Part shown: piece by piece, positions 14,529 to 18,370 of the stretch | Layout: each line of letters opens with the position of its first letter | Numbering within the stretch: position 1 is the first letter of the stretch | Source of the DNA: an uncultured Hyphomicrobiales bacterium | Lineage (GTDB): Bacteria; Pseudomonadota; Alphaproteobacteria; Rhizobiales; Beijerinckiaceae | Assembly (NCBI GenBank): GCA_903932565.1 | Contig: CAIZGQ010000160.1 | Location: 1-18,370 of the forward strand | Length of the DNA: 18,370 nt | Direction: 5' to 3' | Position numbers and translations under genes: made by a program | The notes under the pieces: generated by a model | Seen by the model: the letters and a program-made list of their open reading frames with translations, nothing else | The model's database searches: none | Told to the model about the DNA's origin: nothing

Positions 14529-15401
14529 ATGATTGAGCTATATGCGGGTGTGGCCATAAATGGTCTCATGATTGGTGCGGTCTATGCACTCGTTGCCACC
14601 GGGCTCAATCTGATTTTCGGTGTCATGCGCGTCGTGAACTTCGCACATGGGGAAATTGTGGTTGGTGGCATGTATATTGGCTACGGAGCATGGGCCTTGC
14701 TCGGCTTGCCAACATCGGTGTCTGTCGCGCTTGCTGCTATCGTCATGTTCGGCTTTGGCTACTGTTTTCAGAGATTGATCGGCAATCAATTTGCAAATCG
14801 TCCACAACACGCGCAATTCGTCCTTTATATTTCTCTTGCGCTTATCATCACCGGTGGACTGGCGATGGCATTTGGACCGGATCCAAGATCGATCCAAAGC
14901 GCGGCGAGCTTTTCCGTCTATAAAATCGGTTCTCTGCGGGTGGACGCCACCCGTCTTCAAGCGGCACTGTCTGCTGCAGGGGTGATTCTTGCTCTTTGGC
15001 TGTGGCTGCGCTTCAGCCTGACCGGTAAGGCACTGCAGGCCGCTTCGCAAAATATCATCGGTGGTCGCGCCATCGGCATTCGCATCGATCACGTCTTTGC
15101 CATCGCGACCGGGATCGGCTTTGCGTGCGCCGGGATTGCAGGAGCGCTGATTGCGCCTCTTTATGACACGACCCCTTATTTGTCGGCTGACTTCACGCTC
15201 ATTGCCTTCATCATAGTGATCGTCGGTGGGCTTGCGAGCCTGCCGGGGGCCATGCTGGGCGGTTTGATCATAGGTTTGGTGGAGGGCCTTGCGGCCATCC
15301 TGTTCGACCCCTCTGCCAAAAGTCTTTTGAGTTATGGACTGCTTATCGCGATCCTGCTGTTCCGGCCTATGGGCCTTTTGGGCAAAAGGCGGGCGCTTTG
15401 A
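14529..15401 (+). CDS. ABC importer permease, LivH type
   Basis: A 290-residue inner-membrane permease with about eight helices. The N-terminal block INGLMIGAVYALVATGLNLI and FGVMRVVNFAHGEIVVGG are characteristic of LivH. The cytoplasmic loop contacting the ATPases includes ASQNIIGGRAIGIRIDHVFA (about 175-195). It forms the membrane channel with LivM. The ATG at 14529 is chosen because the family N-terminus starts there; the longer frame from GTG 14493 begins right at the base of a hairpin and adds unconserved residues. The ribosome site is weak. The stop overlaps the LivM start (TGATG). Confidence 0.92.
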   Translation: MIELYAGVAINGLMIGAVYALVATGLNLIFGVMRVVNFAHGEIVVGGMYIGYGAWALLGLPTSVSVALAAIVMFGFGYCFQRLIGNQFANRPQHAQFVLYISLALIITGGLAMAFGPDPRSIQSAASFSVYKIGSLRVDATRLQAALSAAGVILALWLWLRFSLTGKALQAASQNIIGGRAIGIRIDHVFAIATGIGFACAGIAGALIAPLYDTTPYLSADFTLIAFIIVIVGGLASLPGAMLGGLIIGLVEGLAAILFDPSAKSLLSYGLLIAILLFRPMGLLGKRRAL

Positions 15402-16408
15402 TGTCAGGTTCAACAACGACACGTCGGCAGGTTGCACTAGGAAGCATTTTTCTGCTGATCCTCCTGCTGTTGCCCTTGGTCGTTGATGGTTATTACCAGA
15501 CGATGCTGACTACGATCTTTATCACGGCACTGGTCGGCATCGCCTGGAACTTGATGATGGGGTTCGCAGGACAGTTGTCGCTGGGCCACGCACTTTATTT
15601 TGGAATTGGCGCCTATGTTGTCGCGCTGATGGCCGAGCGCTATGGGCTCTCTCCATGGCTCGGTTTCCCTGTCGGTTTTTTGGTGACGAGTGGCCTTGGC
15701 CTGGTCGTTGGGTTTCTAGGATTTCGATTTGGCGTCAAGGGAGTTTATTTCGCGCTTCTGACAATTGCCTTTGCAGAATTTGCGAGACTTTTGTTCGAGC
15801 ATTGGGACTATGTCGGCAAGACGGGTGGCCTATTTCTCGGATCGGTGAAGCCTGACAACAGGTCACTGATTACGCTGCGCGGTAGCGCGACATTTTACTA
15901 TTATGCCGTGCTTGCGACGACATTGTTTGCGTGGCTTTGGTGTGGGTATCTCGTCCGCTCGCGACTTGGATATTTCTGGCGCGCGGTGCGTGACGACGAG
16001 GACGCCGCGAGGGCGCTCGGCGTTCGTGCCTTTAGGGTCAACCTTCTAGCTGCGGGCATCAGTGCCGGCATTACGGGCATTGCAGGCGGTTGGTTTGCGC
16101 TGATGAACGGCAATCTGTTTCCTGAGTCGGTTCTGGGTATGCGTGTCAGCATTGATTTCATAATCGCGCCCATTGTCGGTGGTCTTGGAACGTTATGCGG
16201 ACCGATTCTCGGCGCATTGATCGTCGTGCCGCTCAACGAAATTGCGAAGGAAGCGGGCCAGGCCTTGGGGCTAAATGGTCTCAACATTCTTCTGTATGGA
16301 ACTCTTCTGTTCATTGTCATCGTCGCTGCACCGGATGGCTGCTGGCCATGGCTCGCCAATCGCCTGGCCCTGGCGGGTCGGTCATCATCCAAGCCGGATG
16401 GTCCTTGA
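15401..16408 (+). CDS. ABC importer permease, LivM type
   Basis: A 335-residue inner-membrane permease. The family features are the GIAWNLMMGFAGQLSLGHALYFGIGAY block (about 45-72), the loop FWRAVRDDEDAARALGVRAFRVNLLA that docks on the ATPases, and GMRVSIDFIIAPIVGGLGTLCGPILGA near the C-terminus. The ATG at 15401 shares its A with the LivH stop; a TTG one codon earlier is less likely. Together with LivH it makes the translocation pore. Confidence 0.93.
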   Translation: MSGSTTTRRQVALGSIFLLILLLLPLVVDGYYQTMLTTIFITALVGIAWNLMMGFAGQLSLGHALYFGIGAYVVALMAERYGLSPWLGFPVGFLVTSGLGLVVGFLGFRFGVKGVYFALLTIAFAEFARLLFEHWDYVGKTGGLFLGSVKPDNRSLITLRGSATFYYYAVLATTLFAWLWCGYLVRSRLGYFWRAVRDDEDAARALGVRAFRVNLLAAGISAGITGIAGGWFALMNGNLFPESVLGMRVSIDFIIAPIVGGLGTLCGPILGALIVVPLNEIAKEAGQALGLNGLNILLYGTLLFIVIVAAPDGCWPWLANRLALAGRSSSKPDGP

Positions 16409-16409
16409 G

Positions 16410-17129
16410 ATGCTTCAGATCGAATCCCTGACCAAGCGCTTCTCCGGTCTTGTTGCAGTCAATGACGTATCCTTCAGCGCGGCAAAGGGATCCATTACGG
16501 CATTGATCGGCCCCAACGGGGCGGGCAAGACGACCTGCTTCAACATGATTGCGGGGGCAACGGCGCCCTCAAATGGCCGCGTGATGTTTGATCGGCATGA
16601 TATAACGCAACTGACGCCGGAGAAACGTTGCGACCTTGGTCTTTCGCGTACGTTCCAAATCATGCGTCCCCTGGCTGGCATGAGCGTCCTCGACAATGTC
16701 ATGGTTGGCGCTTTGCTGCGCACGACCTCTCTGTCCGTCGCACGGGACGAGGCCCGCGAGATCTTGGCGTCGGTTGGTATGACCAGCGCGGCAGACCGTT
16801 CGGCAGCAAGCCTCACCTTGCCAGACCGAAAAATGCTGGAATTGGCAAAAGCCCTTGCCACCAAGCCGCAACTCTTGATGCTTGATGAAGTCATGGCTGG
16901 CCTTCGGGCACAGGAGGCGGAGCGTATCGTCGCCGTTCTTCAGACCTTGCGTGCGTCAGGCACGACAATCCTCCTGATTGAGCACGTGATGCGAATTGTT
17001 ATGTCGCTAGCGGAGAAAATCATCGTCCTGCAACAGGGCGAGAAGATTGCAGATGGCTCACCCCCGGACGTTGTCCGCAATCCGCGTGTGATCGAATCCT
17101 ATCTTGGACGCAAGGGAGCAGCTGCGTGA
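16410..17129 (+). CDS. ABC importer ATP-binding protein, LivG type
   Basis: A 239-residue cytoplasmic ATPase. Walker A is GPNGAGKTT (about 32-40), the Q-loop region is SRTFQIMRPLAGMSVLDNVMVG, Walker B is LLMLDEVMAGL (about 157-167), and the H-loop is LLIEHVMRIV. The ABC signature position reads LTLPDRKMLELAKALA instead of LSGGQ; LivG proteins often vary here. The ATG at 16410 lies one base after the LivM stop and eight bases after GGATGG. An in-phase ATG at 16398 would add four residues. The gene pairs with LivF to drive import. Confidence 0.92.
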   Translation: MLQIESLTKRFSGLVAVNDVSFSAAKGSITALIGPNGAGKTTCFNMIAGATAPSNGRVMFDRHDITQLTPEKRCDLGLSRTFQIMRPLAGMSVLDNVMVGALLRTTSLSVARDEAREILASVGMTSAADRSAASLTLPDRKMLELAKALATKPQLLMLDEVMAGLRAQEAERIVAVLQTLRASGTTILLIEHVMRIVMSLAEKIIVLQQGEKIADGSPPDVVRNPRVIESYLGRKGAAA

Positions 17130-17839
17130 CACCTCTGCTGTCGATTAAAAATCTCTCGGCGGGATATCACGGTGCGCTTGCTCTGATTAAGGTGTCTCTC
17201 ACGCTGAATGAAGGCGAGACAGTTGCGGTTGTCGGCGGCAATGGTGCCGGTAAGACAACGTTGATCCGGACCATAGCTGGCATGGTGCCATCAACCTGTG
17301 GCGAAATCTGGTTTCAGAATGCCGATATTACGCAAGCACGGAATGACGTTATCTGTGAGCTTGGTCTCGCACAGGTGCCCGAAGGACGTCAGCTCTTTCC
17401 GGATCTGAGCGTTGAGGACAATCTCAATCTGGGCGGTGCGCTCAAACGATCACGCCATAGCAGACGCCAGAATCTTGAGCGGGTATTCGGCCTCTTTCCG
17501 CGATTGCAAGAGCGTCGCCGCCAGATGGCTGGGACCCTGTCTGGCGGGGAACAACAGATGGTTGCAATCGGCCGCGCCCTGATGGCCGAACCCAAATTGG
17601 TCATGATGGATGAGCCGTCGCTGGGACTTTCCCCCATCATGGTCGAGATGATGTTCGAGACGATTGCACAGCTCAATAGGGATGGTCTGAGCATCCTTCT
17701 GGTCGAACAGAATGTAACTGAATCGCTGGCTCTGGCGACGCGCGGGTACGTCCTTGAGAATGCTGAAGTGGTGATCGAGGGCCGGAGTGCTGACCTGTTA
17801 AAAGATGATCGCATCCGCAGGGCTTATCTGGGGCTGTGA
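17126..17839 (+). CDS. ABC importer ATP-binding protein, LivF type
   Basis: A 237-residue cytoplasmic ATPase, normal LivF length. Walker A is GGNGAGKTT (about 37-45), followed by LGLAQVPEGRQLFPDLSVEDNL, the canonical LivF Q-loop region. The signature is LSGGEQQMVAIGRALM, Walker B is LVMMDEPSLGLSP, and the H-loop region is LLVEQNV. The start is GTG overlapping the LivG stop (GTGA), with GGGAG seven bases upstream. It completes a five-component importer and is the last gene of the operon. No convincing T-run terminator follows. Confidence 0.94.
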   Translation: MTPLLSIKNLSAGYHGALALIKVSLTLNEGETVAVVGGNGAGKTTLIRTIAGMVPSTCGEIWFQNADITQARNDVICELGLAQVPEGRQLFPDLSVEDNLNLGGALKRSRHSRRQNLERVFGLFPRLQERRRQMAGTLSGGEQQMVAIGRALMAEPKLVMMDEPSLGLSPIMVEMMFETIAQLNRDGLSILLVEQNVTESLALATRGYVLENAEVVIEGRSADLLKDDRIRRAYLGL

Positions 17840-18212
17840 GGTGATTTCATTTTCGTCTTGTCGAGCTATACTTTTAGATGGCTCAAATAAACGGAAGCAT
17901 CCTTCGCGCCGTCGGGCTGCTGTTTGAGATGATCCGGGATTCCTGATTTATTGCATGCTGTAGTCAATTCGCTGATTGAAAGCTGCGGCGCGGAAAGATG
18001 ATGGTGTCGTTGCCTCGAGTTTCAACAGAAGGACGCTTATCTAAAAAGTTCTCTTTATTTGGTCGGGAATCCTAAAAAAAAGAAAATTCAGTTCTCTTGC
18101 AATCTCAGCGCACCCGACAATATTCGAACTGTTGGGTTTTAACAGCCCCGCAACCTCTCAAAATTCGAGGAATTAGCTCTGGACTAGCGCTGCGAACAGA
18201 GCGGTAGTGTTC
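17840..18212. other. Gene-free stretch after the importer operon
   Basis: About 370 AT-richer bases. The only frame of interest is a 22-codon one at 17878-17946 (MAQINGSILRAVGLLFEMI..), which faintly resembles the first helix of an IclR regulator but lacks a ribosome site and stops at once. A short stem, CTGTT/AACAG, lies near 18129-18145. CCTCTCAAAATTCGA near 18155-18170 resembles the LysR operator motif at 6618-6631 apart from one extra A. No tRNA, terminator with T-run or intact gene was seen. Confidence 0.4.
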
Positions 18213-18308
18213 ATGCGCCTGCCAAGAGGCGCCTCGCCCGGCAGGCTAAAAGCCGCTGCGGGGTCGTGTTGGTGACAGCAGATGCTGCCGAAACACGAGG
18301 AAAATATC
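18213..18308 (+). promoter_or_regulatory. Structured leader with short reading frame upstream of the DUF3489 gene
   Basis: A frame of 20 codons (MRLPRGASPGRLKAA.., ending in Cys-Trp) runs from ATG 18213 to TGA 18273-18275. It is in phase with the DUF3489 ATG at 18309: the 11 codons between are open. Two nested hairpins overlie it: CCTGCC/GGCAGG (18218-18245) around the palindrome GAGGCGCCTC, and TCGTGTT/AACACGA (18264-18298) around CAGCA-GA-TGCTG. The second abuts the GAGG ribosome site at 18297-18300. Control of translation of the downstream gene is a reasonable inference. Confidence 0.5.
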
Positions 18309-18370
18309 ATGGCTAAGTTCACAGATACGCAACTGATCGTCTTGTCGAGTGCTGCAGCAGATAAAGACGG
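18309..18370 (+). CDS. DUF3489-family protein, 5' part only
   Basis: Only the first 20 codons are in the window (MAKFTDTQLIVLSSAAADKD). The TQLIVLSSAA motif is the typical beginning of DUF3489 proteins, small alphaproteobacterial proteins of unknown function that often have a helix-turn-helix-like fold and a lysine/alanine-rich middle. GAGG at 18297-18300 is the likely ribosome site. The frame is cut by the window end, so length and integrity are unknown. Confidence 0.7.
   Translation, partial: MAKFTDTQLIVLSSAAADKD

Noticed and set aside
18110..18140. GTTCGAAT on the minus strand, like a tRNA T-loop
   Set aside because: The flanking five-base arms do not pair and no acceptor or anticodon stem can be built around it.

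Overview
The window looks like chromosomal or large-replicon DNA from an alphaproteobacterium, probably of the Rhizobiales (Brucella/Ochrobactrum-like). The base composition is moderately GC-rich by eye. The genes are tightly packed, with ATGA/GTGA overlaps. The content (Liv-type ABC importer, CO-dehydrogenase-like molybdenum hydroxylase, MHS transporter, DUF3489 gene) is typical of soil and plant-associated members. The assignment is an inference from gene content, not a measurement.

Layout. (1) 19-477 is a small membrane methyltransferase of the isoprenylcysteine methyltransferase type. A 324-base gene-free stretch with inverted repeats follows. (2) 802-1389 encodes an XRE-cupin regulator. 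The 308-base spacer after it holds several palindromes and a textbook sigma-54 promoter (TGGCAC-N5-TTGC). (3) 1698-5592 is a five-gene operon led by that promoter: MHS-family importer, DJ-1/PfpI protein (isonitrile hydratase-like), RidA deaminase, MOSC protein and a phthalate-dioxygenase-reductase-type flavoprotein. The last three genes overlap by four bases each. This reads as a nitrogen-regulated uptake and catabolic pathway in which a MOSC molybdoenzyme and its electron donor are two coupled genes. It is the most novel-looking system here. (4) 5695-8721: a LysR regulator diverges from an alcohol dehydrogenase/quinone oxidoreductase, a secreted SnoaL-like protein and a DoxX membrane protein. 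Three TCTCA direct repeats about two helical turns apart lie between the divergent genes.

(5) 8722-9580 is a junction region. It carries a strong stem-loop and then a chimeric pseudogene in which the start of an IS3-family transposase OrfA is fused in frame to the C-terminus of a LysR regulator. The IS-like end lies beside it. (6) 9581-17839 is an eight-gene operon. It encodes a three-subunit molybdenum hydroxylase (FAD, 2Fe-2S and Mo subunits in coxMSL order) followed by a complete branched-chain-amino-acid-type ABC importer: Tat-exported binding protein, LivH, LivM, LivG, LivF. The substrate is unknown. An N-heterocycle, aromatic or aldehyde compound is a reasonable guess. The truncated LysR gene may be the former regulator of this operon.

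(7) 17840-18370: a gene-free stretch, then a structured leader with a 20-codon frame that is in phase with, but separated by one TGA from, the start of a DUF3489 gene cut by the window end.

The two large operons both depend on molybdenum cofactor, and each pairs its own importer with redox enzymes. No molybdenum-cofactor maturation gene (XdhC/CoxF type), tRNA, rRNA or CRISPR was seen.
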